Source: Streptomyces sp. Sge12 (lineage in GTDB: Bacteria > Actinomycetota > Actinomycetes > Streptomycetales > Streptomycetaceae). Taken from it: a stretch of 64,000 nucleotides of DNA. The DNA lies in contig NZ_CP020555.1 of NCBI RefSeq assembly GCF_002080455.1, forward strand, positions 1,736,001 through 1,800,000, read 5' to 3'. The notes under the pieces are model-generated. The model saw nothing but the letters and a program-made list of their open reading frames with translations, made no database searches and was not told where the DNA came from. This document shows positions 45,846-53,595 of the stretch, in pieces. How positions within the stretch are numbered: the first letter of the stretch is position 1; every line of letters starts with the position of its first letter. Position numbers and translations under genes: made by a program.

Positions 45846-45913
45846 CGACTGCCCTGCCGGATCACGCCGGGCCCCCGCGTCCCGGCACCGCGCCTGATCC
45901 GGCCCGATCGGCA
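45830..45913. repeat. Intergenic element, right copy
   Basis: Carries the same 20-nt (45830-45849) and 21-nt (45893-45913) words as 36174-36211, in reverse complement and separated by 43 bp instead of overlapping. The ligase stop codon lies within the first word. Perfect matches of this length in permuted order point to a duplication or rearrangement. Confidence 0.7.
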
Positions 45914-46210
45914 AAGCGCCCCTGGGGGCGTCTCTTTCGGGTCCTGTCGGCCGAGCCCGCGGCGTCCCGTGCCGTGCCCGACCACGCGGCCGGGTGCGGG
46001 CCGGGCAGCGTGGGCCCGGCGGGATCCGGAAGGCGGCCTGGGCCGTCTGTTCCGGATCTTGTCGGGCCCGGCCCGCCCGGCACGGCACCTCGCCGCGTTG
46101 TCGGGGCGCCCCTCCGCCTTGCGATGCTTCCCCTCGGCCCTGGCGGGCCTGGGGAGACCCCATGGCACCGGACGACCCGGGCTCACCCGACAAGACCCGA
46201 AAGAGGCGGT
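45846..46210. other. Repeat-rich intergenic region, 365 bp
   Basis: Between convergent genes. It contains the second word of the dispersed element, then three related copies of a 23-25-bp sequence around CTTTCGGGTCnTGTCGG: 45928-45950 and 46042-46066 direct, 46186-46210 inverted. Hairpins precede two of them, for example arms GATCCGGA 46023-46030 and TCCGGATC 46051-46058. Probably terminator material for both flanking genes. No gene was seen. Confidence 0.55.
46023..46066 (+). terminator. Long imperfect hairpin with repeat tail
   Basis: Outer 8-bp arms GATCCGGA/TCCGGATC enclose a GGCGGC/GCCGTC inner stem. It lies downstream of the ligase gene, and an analogous hairpin (about 45917-45930, followed by TCTCTTTC) precedes it. 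A terminator role is inferred from structure and place. Confidence 0.45.
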
Positions 46211-47161
46211 CTAGCCGGCGATCTCGCGGGCCAGGGCGCCGAGTTCGGTGCGCCAGGCGGGGGCGATCGGGGCCGCAGCCACGGCCTCGTCCGCGCGGAC
46301 CACGAGCCCCGCGATCGTCTCCTCGGCGCGTTCGCGCGCCTGCCCGTCGAAGAACACGTCGCGCAGGAACTGCGCGTCGCCGTCGAAGCCCGGGCCGCCG
46401 CTGAGGAAGCCGCGGATGCGCCAGGCGGCGTGCACGGCCCGGGCATACTCCTCGTAGGCCTCGCCCAGGTCCTCGCGCCCCGCGAGCGCGGCGCCGATCA
46501 GCAGGGAGTGGCGCAGCCCGTACCAGCCCGCGCCGCAGCCGCTGCCGCAGCCCTCCAGGCACTGGCCCGGCCAGGCGTCGTCGAGGTACTCGGTGGCGGC
46601 GGCGGCCTCCAGGTGCGAGCCGATCGCCCGCTCCACGCGCAGGTCGTCCCAGAGCTGCCGGGCCCCGTGGGGCAGCCGGCCGGCCAGCCGGTCCCCGTAG
46701 GCCAGGGCGAGATCCCCCGCGAGTACGGCGGTGCCCTCCCCGAAGCGGCGCGGTTCGCCCCGCCAGCCGTTGCGCTCGTGCTCGGCGGCGTGGCTGATGT
46801 GGAGGGTCGGGATGCCCCGGCGCAGCGGCGCGTTGTCCCGTACGTCCGCGCGGATCACCAGGCAGGTGTCGAGCAGTTCGAGTGCGGCGGCCGCGGCCAC
46901 GGCGTCCTCGCCGGCCGGGTCGCCGCCCGCGGCGAGGTACCCGGTGACGGATATCGCCGGGCGGGCCCGTTCGCCGCCGGCCTGGACCAGCTCGGCCAGG
47001 CCCATCACCAGGACGGCGCTGCGCGGGTCCGACGTACGCCGGTTGCGGTGTTCCTGCGCGAACAGCCGGGCCAGTCGCTCCTCGACCCGGTCGAGCATGG
47101 CGTCGCGCACCTGTCCGGGCGTCGCGGTCCGCCACGGCTGGTCGTGTGTCGGTGTGGTCAT
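46211..47161 (-). CDS. Polyprenyl synthetase-like protein lacking both Asp-rich motifs
   Basis: 316 residues with the overall plan of trans-isoprenyl diphosphate synthases: GGERARPAI near 62-70, RRGIPTLH after the first motif, LAGDLALAYGD and YGLRHSLLIGAALAG. The first DDxxD is ADVRD (105-109) and the second region reads RGFLSGGPGFDGD, so the magnesium-binding aspartates are largely gone. Normal prenyl transfer looks unlikely; a lyase-like or non-catalytic role is possible. A Cys/Gly cluster (CLEGCGSGCGAGW) is unusual. Confidence 0.7.
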   Translation of the reverse strand: MTTPTHDQPWRTATPGQVRDAMLDRVEERLARLFAQEHRNRRTSDPRSAVLVMGLAELVQAGGERARPAISVTGYLAAGGDPAGEDAVAAAAALELLDTCLVIRADVRDNAPLRRGIPTLHISHAAEHERNGWRGEPRRFGEGTAVLAGDLALAYGDRLAGRLPHGARQLWDDLRVERAIGSHLEAAAATEYLDDAWPGQCLEGCGSGCGAGWYGLRHSLLIGAALAGREDLGEAYEEYARAVHAAWRIRGFLSGGPGFDGDAQFLRDVFFDGQARERAEETIAGLVVRADEAVAAAPIAPAWRTELGALAREIAG

Positions 47162-47373
47162 GGTGCCCTCCCTGCGGGCTGCGTCCTCATGACCGACTTT
47201 CCCGGACGCGGCGCGCGGAAGCCACCCGGATCGCGTTCGGGGGCCGAATCCGGCGGAAAGCCGTGCCCGGCATGCCAGTTGTCTGCCGTCCGGTCAGGCC
47301 GCGGACCCCGCTTGCCATGACCTTGCCATGCCCCTGCCCGCCCTCACGGTCCCGCCCGCACGCCCCCGCGGCC

Positions 47374-50127
47374 TCAGGCCGGTTCGGGCACCCCCGGGTG
47401 CAGGTCGACCGGGAGCCCCTGCCGGCCGGGGATGTTCAGCTTCCGGTAGACACGTGTCAGGTGCTGCTCCACCGTGCTCACGGTGATGTAGAGCTTCCTG
47501 GCGATCTCACGGTTGGTATCGCCGTGCACCGCGAGCAGTGCCACCCGCCGCTCCGACTCGCTGAGGCTCGCCACCAGTCCGGCGTCCGGGGCGTCCGCCG
47601 TGTCGACCGCGGCGGCGCCCTCGCCGGTGTGCCCGGGCAGGATGCGCTCGCACAGCGCCTTGGCCCCGCACTCCCCGGCCAGGTGCCAGGCCCGGCGTTC
47701 GACCATGGCCGCCCGGGCCGGCTCGCCGACCTCGCGCAGCACCTGCCCGAAGTCGGCCATCGCGCGCGCCAGTTCGTACCGGTCCCCCGAGCGCTGCAGT
47801 TCGTCGACGGCCCTGGACAGCATCGCCTGCCGCTCCTTCGGCTCCCGCAGCGAAGCCCGCAGGCGCAGCGTCGTGCCGCGCACCCAGGGGTCGGCGGCGT
47901 CACGCGTGGTGAGCTGGTCCGCGAGGAACCGCTCCGCCTGGTGTGCCTCGCCGAGCCGCAGCAGGGCCTCGGCCGCGTCCGTGCGCCAGGGCAGGACCCG
48001 TGGCCGGTCCAGGCCCCAGCGCTTCATGTGGCGGCCGATGTCCAGGAAGTCGCCGAGGGCGGCGTGGAAGCGGCTGGTCGCCAGCGCGTGGTGACCCCGT
48101 GCACGCAGGTGGGCGAGCCCGTGGACGCTCCGCGCCGCCCCCGCGGGAACGGGCCGGGCCAGCACGGCCCCCGCCTCCTCCAGCCGGCCCATGGCCAGCA
48201 GGGCCCGGACCCGGGTGGCCGCGACCGCACCCAGCAGGACGCCGCCACCGGGTGCCGGCGCCGCCGACAACACCTCCGCGGCGGTTTCCGCCGCCCCGGC
48301 CAGGTCACCCAGCCGCAGCCGCGCCTCGGCGAGCAGCCCCCCGAACACGGCCTGCCAGCCGGCCGCTTCGCGCAGCGCGGCCCGGTGGGCGAACTCCTCG
48401 CACCAGGGCAGCGCGCGGCCCGCACCGTCCAGGTGCAGCAGGGTGCGCAGTGCCTGGGCCACCGGCTCGACCGTGCCCTCGGCGAGGGTGGCGCCCCGGA
48501 GGAACAACTCGGCGGAACGGGCGGCCGTGCTCTCCTCCGGCTCCACCGGCAGGGCCCACAGGGCCGCCGGGTGGACGGCGGTCCTGGGCAGTCGGGCGGG
48601 CGGGGCGGCGGGCGCGTCGGCCGGTGCGCCGGCGCGGGCGGACACCGCCCACCGGGGGAACGCCGAGAGGCCGTCCAGCGGGTCCTCCCCGCGACCGCTG
48701 CCGGGGCGTACGTCCGCGGCCGCCAGCCGCTCCAGTACCTCGACGGACTCGTCGATACGGCCCTGGGCGGCCAGCGTCCGGGCCAGCGGGCCGAGGGCGG
48801 CCGGGCCGAGCAGTCCGGCGCCCGCGGCGGCCAGCGGGGCCGCGAGGTGGTGCTCGGCCGCGGCCGGGTCCGTGCGCCCCGCGACGGCGGCGAGCCTGAT
48901 GCCCACCTCGGCGCGCAGTGCGTCGTCCGGGCAGGCACCGTGAGCGAGCCGCAGGAGGGCCTCGGCCCGGTCGGGGCGGCCCTGCGCGAGGTGCTGGTCG
49001 GCGGCGGAGCGCAGGACCGGGAGGGCCCATTCCTCCCCGGTGTGCCGTGCGGCGAGGAGCTGCCCGGCGACCGCGGTGTCGGGCGCCCCGGAGGCGCGGG
49101 CCAGCAGGGCGGCCTCCCGGTGCAGGGCCGCTCGGCCGGCCGGGTCGAGCCGGTCGAGTACGGCGGCCCGTGCGGCCGGGTGGCGCAGCCCCCGCCGGCC
49201 CGTGGGGGCGAGCAGTCCGGCGGCGGCGAGCGCCTCGAGGGCCCGGTCGGCGGCGGCTTCGGTGGCGCCGCTCAGCCGTGCCAGGTGCGCGGGTGTCGCC
49301 AGGTCGTCCAGTACGGCGATCGCCGCGGCCAGTTCGTCGGTGGCGGGCCCGCAGCGGTGCAGGCAGGCGAGGACGGCCTGGGCGTAGGCCTCGCCGGGGC
49401 GGGCCTGCGGGTCCTGGAGCAGGGCCCGCAGGAGCAGCGGGTTTCCGCCGGTGGCCTCGTACAGCCGGTCGGCCTCTGCCACTGCCCCGGCCGCCGCCCC
49501 GGATTCGGCCCCGGATTCGGCCTCGGCCGCCGCCTCGCTGTCGGTGGCGTCGGGCAGCATCGCGCGGACGGCCTCGGGGCCGAGCCGCGTCAGGCGCAGC
49601 GGCACGAAGTGGGGCAGGCGCAGCAGTTCGGTGCGCAGCAGCGGGTCCGCGCCGCGGTCGTGCGCGGATCCGGCGAGCACGAGCAGGACCCTGGACCGGC
49701 GGGTGCCGCGCGCGAGGTGGAGGAGGTAGCGGCTGGAGAGCTCGTCGACGTGGTGCAGGTCGTCGACGCAGATCACCACCGGCACGGAGGTGCTGAGCTC
49801 ACGGACGGCCGCGGCGAAGGCCCGCATGGAGCCGACCCGTTCGGCCGTCCCCGGTGCGGACGGCGGGGGCAGTGCCCCCGCCGGGGCGTCCGCGGTCAGT
49901 TGGCCCAGGACGGCCAGCGGGTGACCGCGTTCGGCCGGGGTTCCGGCGGCGCGCAGGACGAGGGCGCCGCGCCTCTCGGCCTCTTCGGCGGCCGTTTCCA
50001 GGAATTCGCTCTTTCCGCAGCCGACAGCGCCCTCGACGAGGACGAGTGCGGAATTGCCTTCCGCACAGCAGCCGTCGAGCAGTGCGGAAAGCAGAGAATG
50101 TTCCTCGGCACGGCGGAACAACACCAT
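47374..50127 (-). CDS. LAL-family (large ATP-binding LuxR) regulator
   Basis: 917 residues from ATG 50127 with GGGGGA upstream. Walker A GAVGCGKS at 33-40 and Walker B VVICVDDLHH near 120 make a STAND-type ATPase; a long helical-repeat middle follows, and a C-terminal LuxR helix-turn-helix lies at about 853-902 (LSESERRVALLAVHGDTNRE onward). LAL proteins are typically pathway-specific activators of antibiotic or catabolic genes. The leader contains a long hairpin at 50144-50196. It may control the neighbouring PKS operon, but no binding site was identified. Confidence 0.88.
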   Translation of the reverse strand: MVLFRRAEEHSLLSALLDGCCAEGNSALVLVEGAVGCGKSEFLETAAEEAERRGALVLRAAGTPAERGHPLAVLGQLTADAPAGALPPPSAPGTAERVGSMRAFAAAVRELSTSVPVVICVDDLHHVDELSSRYLLHLARGTRRSRVLLVLAGSAHDRGADPLLRTELLRLPHFVPLRLTRLGPEAVRAMLPDATDSEAAAEAESGAESGAAAGAVAEADRLYEATGGNPLLLRALLQDPQARPGEAYAQAVLACLHRCGPATDELAAAIAVLDDLATPAHLARLSGATEAAADRALEALAAAGLLAPTGRRGLRHPAARAAVLDRLDPAGRAALHREAALLARASGAPDTAVAGQLLAARHTGEEWALPVLRSAADQHLAQGRPDRAEALLRLAHGACPDDALRAEVGIRLAAVAGRTDPAAAEHHLAAPLAAAGAGLLGPAALGPLARTLAAQGRIDESVEVLERLAAADVRPGSGRGEDPLDGLSAFPRWAVSARAGAPADAPAAPPARLPRTAVHPAALWALPVEPEESTAARSAELFLRGATLAEGTVEPVAQALRTLLHLDGAGRALPWCEEFAHRAALREAAGWQAVFGGLLAEARLRLGDLAGAAETAAEVLSAAPAPGGGVLLGAVAATRVRALLAMGRLEEAGAVLARPVPAGAARSVHGLAHLRARGHHALATSRFHAALGDFLDIGRHMKRWGLDRPRVLPWRTDAAEALLRLGEAHQAERFLADQLTTRDAADPWVRGTTLRLRASLREPKERQAMLSRAVDELQRSGDRYELARAMADFGQVLREVGEPARAAMVERRAWHLAGECGAKALCERILPGHTGEGAAAVDTADAPDAGLVASLSESERRVALLAVHGDTNREIARKLYITVSTVEQHLTRVYRKLNIPGRQGLPVDLHPGVPEPA

Positions 50128-50143
50128 AAGAGTCCCCCAGTGT

Positions 50144-50196
50144 CCCTCTTCCGCATTCCGTGCATTCGAAAGGAGAATTGCACATACGGAAGAGGG
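50144..50196. promoter_or_regulatory. Extended inverted repeat in the LAL leader
   Basis: Outer arms CCCTCTTCCG (50144-50153) and CGGAAGAGGG (50187-50196) pair perfectly, and an inner GTGCATTC/GAATTGCAC pair has one bulge. It lies 17-70 bases before the LAL start and after the metallophosphoesterase gene. It could be a terminator of the upstream gene, an operator or a leader hairpin. Confidence 0.5.
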
Positions 50197-50290
50197 GTGT
50201 TCGAGCGGCGATCGAGCGAGAATTCCGGCTCAGTCTAGGCGCGGCATTCTCGGGCGGGGGCGCCCCACGGTGGCCGGAAGCTGCCAGGCA

Positions 50291-51136
50291 TCAATCACCG
50301 CGGCGGCCGGCGGGAAAGATCCGGCGCGGGATATCACGCCCGTGGCCGGGGGTCTGCCACTCGCGGGGGTAGCCGACGGAGACCTCCTCGAAGCGCACGC
50401 CGTCGTACCAGGTGGTGCGGGGGATGTGCAGGTGGCCGTAGACGACGGCGGCGGCCCGGAAGCGGGTGTGCCAGTCGGCGGTGAGCTCCGTTCCGCACCA
50501 CTGGGCGAACTCCGGGTGGCGCAGGATGTCGGTGGGGTCGCGGACCAGCGGGAAGTGGTTGACGAGCACGGTGCGCAGGTCGGGGTCGCATGCGGCGAGC
50601 CGTTCCTCGGTCGCGGCGACCCGGGCCCGGCACCAGGCGTCGCGGGAGGCGTAGGGGTCGGGGTGCAGCATGAACTCGTCGCTGCACACCACCCCGGCCT
50701 CGTACGCCTGCTCCAGGGCCTGCTCCTTGGTGGCGGCCGTGGGCGTGCGGAAGGTGTAGTCGTACAGCAGGAAGAGCGGGGCCACCACGAGGGGGCCGCC
50801 CGGCCCCGACCAGACGGGGTACGGGTCTTCCGGAGTGTGCACGCCGAAGGAGCGGCAGATCTCGACGAGCCTTCGGTAGCGGGCCTCTCCGCGCAGTGGC
50901 TGCGGATCGTCACGCATGGTCCACAGTTCGTGGTTTCCCGGCGCCCAGACCACGGTGGCGTAGCGCCGCGTGAGGAGGTCGAGCACCCACCGGAGATCGT
51001 CGAGCGACTCGCTCACGTCACCGGCCACGACGAGCCAGTCGGCGGGGCTGTCGGGATAGAGCTCCTGGACGATCCGGCGGTTCTCCGGGAATCCGACATG
51101 GAGGTCACTGATACCCATGAGGTTTCCGTGCGGCAT
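50291..51136 (-). CDS. Calcineurin-like metallophosphoesterase
   Basis: 281 residues from ATG 51136; ATG 51118 is an alternative and neither has a strong ribosome site. All blocks of the binuclear metal site are present: SDLHVG, VAGDVSE, APGNHELW, LVNHFPL and YGHLH. It would hydrolyse a phospho-mono- or diester in the cytoplasm; substrate unknown. It is transcribed toward the LAL gene and divergent from a phosphopantetheinyl transferase gene, with 291 bp between them that include an 8-bp hairpin (51248-51271). Confidence 0.88.
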   Translation of the reverse strand: MPHGNLMGISDLHVGFPENRRIVQELYPDSPADWLVVAGDVSESLDDLRWVLDLLTRRYATVVWAPGNHELWTMRDDPQPLRGEARYRRLVEICRSFGVHTPEDPYPVWSGPGGPLVVAPLFLLYDYTFRTPTAATKEQALEQAYEAGVVCSDEFMLHPDPYASRDAWCRARVAATEERLAACDPDLRTVLVNHFPLVRDPTDILRHPEFAQWCGTELTADWHTRFRAAAVVYGHLHIPRTTWYDGVRFEEVSVGYPREWQTPGHGRDIPRRIFPAGRRGD

Positions 51137-51427
51137 TCCGTGAGTGTGGACGGCCCGGCGGCCGTTGAACACCCCTTCCCCACCCCTCAATTGCCGATTG
51201 CGACCCGACTTCGGGTCCATGACAGGGGGATGGCAATGCCGGCGGGGCCCCTGCCAGGGTCCCGGCAGGGGGTGCGGTCCGCGGGCCGGTGGATGGCAGC
51301 AGCCTGGGAGGGATCGGGGTCCCCGGGCGGCCGATCCGGCTGACCTGGACCTTCGTTCCTGGTCCCGGCGGGGCGGCCGGGCGAGCGTGGGAGCTGTCGG
51401 ACCGAACCAGCGACCCGAGGGAACGCC

Positions 51428-52156
51428 GTGCTCACAAAGCTCCTGCCCGCGAACGTCGCGACCGCCGAATCCACCACCGATCCCGCCGACGTCTTCCTCT
51501 ACCCCGAGGAGGAGTTCCTGATCCGGAACGCCGTACCCAAGCGGCGTCTGGAGTTCGGCACGGTCCGGTGGTGCGCCCGCCGCGCCATGGGAACGCTGGG
51601 GCTGCCCCCGGCCCCCGTGGTGCCGGGCCGGCGGGGCGCCCCGCAGTGGGCGCCTTCGGTCGTGGGGTCGATGACCCACTGCGCCGGGTTCCGGGGGGTG
51701 GCGCTGGCGCACAGCGCCGAGTTCGCCTCGGTCGGCGTCGATGCGGAGCCCAACGCCCCGATGCCGGAAGGGGTGCTCGACTCGATAGCGCTGCCTCAGG
51801 AGCTCCGGCACGTGCGGGAGCTGGAGGAGGCGGTGCCCGGGGTCGCGTGGGACCGGCTGCTGTTCAGCATCAAGGAGGCCGTCTACAAGACCTGGTTCCC
51901 GCTCACGGGCCAGGAACTCGACTTCACCGACGCGTTGGTGAGCGTCGATCCGGACGAACAGACCTTCCGCGCCCGGCTGCTGCCGGATCCCGAAACGCTC
52001 TCCCCGGCCGGACCGACCGCCTTCAGCGGCCGCTGGTCGGCGGAGAACGGCGTACTGCTGAGTGCGATCGCGGTGCCGGCCGCCCGGCTGGCCACCGCGG
52101 GTGCTCCGGTACGGAGAAGCGCTCCCCGCATCTGCCGTGCGGGGAGCGCTTTTTGA
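51428..52156 (+). CDS. 4'-phosphopantetheinyl transferase (EntD/Sfp superfamily)
   Basis: 242 residues from GTG 51428, with GAGGGA 6 bases upstream. Motifs: RWCARRAM, GSMTHCAGF, VGVDAEP (magnesium aspartate near 104) and FSIKEAVYKTW near 146-156. It moves phosphopantetheine from CoA to carrier-protein serines. The last dozen codons and the stop are encoded by a strong terminator hairpin, so the C-terminal RRSAPRICRAGSAF may be a passive read-out of that hairpin. It could activate the ACPs of the adjacent PKS operon, as could the second transferase at 53.6 kb. Confidence 0.9.
   Translation: MLTKLLPANVATAESTTDPADVFLYPEEEFLIRNAVPKRRLEFGTVRWCARRAMGTLGLPPAPVVPGRRGAPQWAPSVVGSMTHCAGFRGVALAHSAEFASVGVDAEPNAPMPEGVLDSIALPQELRHVRELEEAVPGVAWDRLLFSIKEAVYKTWFPLTGQELDFTDALVSVDPDEQTFRARLLPDPETLSPAGPTAFSGRWSAENGVLLSAIAVPAARLATAGAPVRRSAPRICRAGSAF
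52117..52154 (+). terminator. Rho-independent terminator overlapping the end of the transferase gene
   Basis: A 14-bp perfect stem (52117-52130 with 52138-52151), 7-nt loop and T-run ending at the TGA stop (52154-52156). It is the most canonical terminator in the window, and its stem is also coding sequence. Confidence 0.85.
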
Positions 52157-52180
52157 ACCGGGCCCGTCAGCGGCGCCGGG

Positions 52181-52372
52181 TCACGTCCACTGGTCGTCTT
52201 CGGGGGTGGCGACCGGAATCGGTGCTTCCCCCTCGTTCGCGGCGGCGCTCACGGACTGAACGGACGCCTGCGCAACCACCGGGCCCGACACAGCCTGAAC
52301 TCCCATCGCCAATACCACACTCGCCACGGCAGTCAAGTAAATCGAAGATACCTTAACGGAAATTATCCGCAC
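52181..52372 (-). CDS. Small secreted peptide (63 aa)
   Basis: GTG 52372 has GGGGGAAG close upstream. The first 30 residues form a signal peptide (basic VRIISVKVSS, hydrophobic YLTAVASVVLAMGV, then AVSG), leaving an acidic tail of about 30 residues ending PEDDQWT. No cysteine or known bacteriocin motif was found. It is divergent from the TTA-containing LuxR gene and convergent with the transferase gene. An in-frame start at 52402 would add ten residues. Role unknown; a signal or surface peptide is possible. Confidence 0.5.
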   Translation of the reverse strand: MRIISVKVSSIYLTAVASVVLAMGVQAVSGPVVAQASVQSVSAAANEGEAPIPVATPEDDQWT

Positions 52373-52493
52373 GACTTCCCCCAGTCGAAGATCGAGAACC
52401 ACTCACCCGCCCCGTCCGACACTTCCTGCTCGGCGGCTCCAGGTGATGCGAACAGAGTGCTCGATCTCGATCAATCACGCCAAGGGCGGTACG

Positions 52494-52522
52494 TTGGCGT
52501 AAAGTTACGTGGCAGCTAATAC
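52494..52522 (+). promoter_or_regulatory. Candidate promoter of the LuxR-type regulator gene
   Basis: TTGGCG (52494-52499), a 17-bp spacer and TAATAC (52517-52522), lying 20 bases before ATG 52543 in the most AT-rich stretch nearby. Spacing is ideal, though the -10 lacks the final T. Confidence 0.45.
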
Positions 52523-52542
52523 ACCAACCAGCGGGGGCTGAG

Positions 52543-53580
52543 ATGGTTACTGGGGAAGGGCCGGATTCCGGGTTCGCCGAGCTGGACGACGTCAGTGCGG
52601 CGGCGTACGGTCTCGCGGTCGAGTGCGGCCGTTTCTTACGCGATCAGATCGCCGAGCAGCTGTCTCTGACACCCCAGGAGATCGCCCGGGTGGAGCAGGT
52701 GCTGACCGGGGTCCGCCTGCTGCAGTCCATGCCGGGGAACCCGTCCGCGCTGACCCCCGTCACCCCCGACGTGGCCGCCGCGTCGCTGGTCGCACCCGCC
52801 GAGCGGCACATACGCGACCTCCAGCAGGCGGTCACCGACGTCCGGGCGAAGCTGCTGTCCCTGACGCCGCTGTACTTCGAGGGCCGCCGGGTGCGCAATC
52901 GGCTGGAGGCCTTCGACGTCATCACCGACGTCTCGCGGATCCAGTCGATGCTCAACCACCTGACCCAGAACTGCAAGACCGAGCTGCTGACCGTCCAGCC
53001 CGGCGGCGCGCGGCCGGCGTACGCGCTCGCGTCGGCCCGCGAGTCGGCACTGACCACCCTGTCGCGGGGCGTCGCGATCCGGACCATCTACCAGCACACC
53101 GCCCGCAACGACCTGCCGACGCGGAGCTACGTCCGCGAGGTCACCGAACAGGGCGCGGAGATCCGTACCGCCGACGAAGTCATCGACCGGCTGATCATCT
53201 ACGACCGGGAGGTGGCCTTCCTGCCGGAGCGCTCCGCCGGTGAACGCATCCCCGGGGCGGCGATCGTCCGCGAGCCCACGCTCGTGGCGTTCCTGTGTTC
53301 CGTCTTCGAGTACCTGTGGGACGGCGCCTCTCCGTACGTCGTCGAGTCCCAGCGCTCCCCCGCCTCCTCCGACGAGCTCAAGTGGTCGATCATCCGGTTG
53401 ATGACCAAGGGCTACAAGGACGAGATGGTCGCCCGCCGGCTCGGCATGTCCGTACGCACCTGCCGGCGCCACATCGCCGAGATCACCGAGGAGCTGGAGG
53501 CGACCAGCCGTTTCCAGGCGGGCTACAACGCGGCCCGGCAGGAGATGCTCTCCGGCGGGCCGACGCCCTCCATGTCGTGA
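52543..53580 (+). CDS. LuxR-type helix-turn-helix regulator with TTA codon
   Basis: 345 residues from ATG 52543, ribosome site GGGGG. The C-terminal helix-turn-helix (about 285-325: LMTKGYKDEMVARRLGMSVR, then TCRRHIAE) is of the NarL/LuxR type. The middle (about 140-240) resembles the effector-binding part of TrmB-like regulators (TELLTVQPGG, VAIRTIYQHTARND). Codon 32 is TTA (52636-52638), placing it under bldA control. It converges on the tetronate-type operon and is a good candidate for its regulator. Confidence 0.82.
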   Translation: MVTGEGPDSGFAELDDVSAAAYGLAVECGRFLRDQIAEQLSLTPQEIARVEQVLTGVRLLQSMPGNPSALTPVTPDVAAASLVAPAERHIRDLQQAVTDVRAKLLSLTPLYFEGRRVRNRLEAFDVITDVSRIQSMLNHLTQNCKTELLTVQPGGARPAYALASARESALTTLSRGVAIRTIYQHTARNDLPTRSYVREVTEQGAEIRTADEVIDRLIIYDREVAFLPERSAGERIPGAAIVREPTLVAFLCSVFEYLWDGASPYVVESQRSPASSDELKWSIIRLMTKGYKDEMVARRLGMSVRTCRRHIAEITEELEATSRFQAGYNAARQEMLSGGPTPSMS

Positions 53581-53595
53581 TCCCGGCGGTGCGGC

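Noticed and set aside
43950..47135. A 1,061-codon minus-strand frame spanning three genes
   Set aside because: It runs through an intergenic region and antisense to the ligase gene. Arg/Gly-rich, no recognisable motif.
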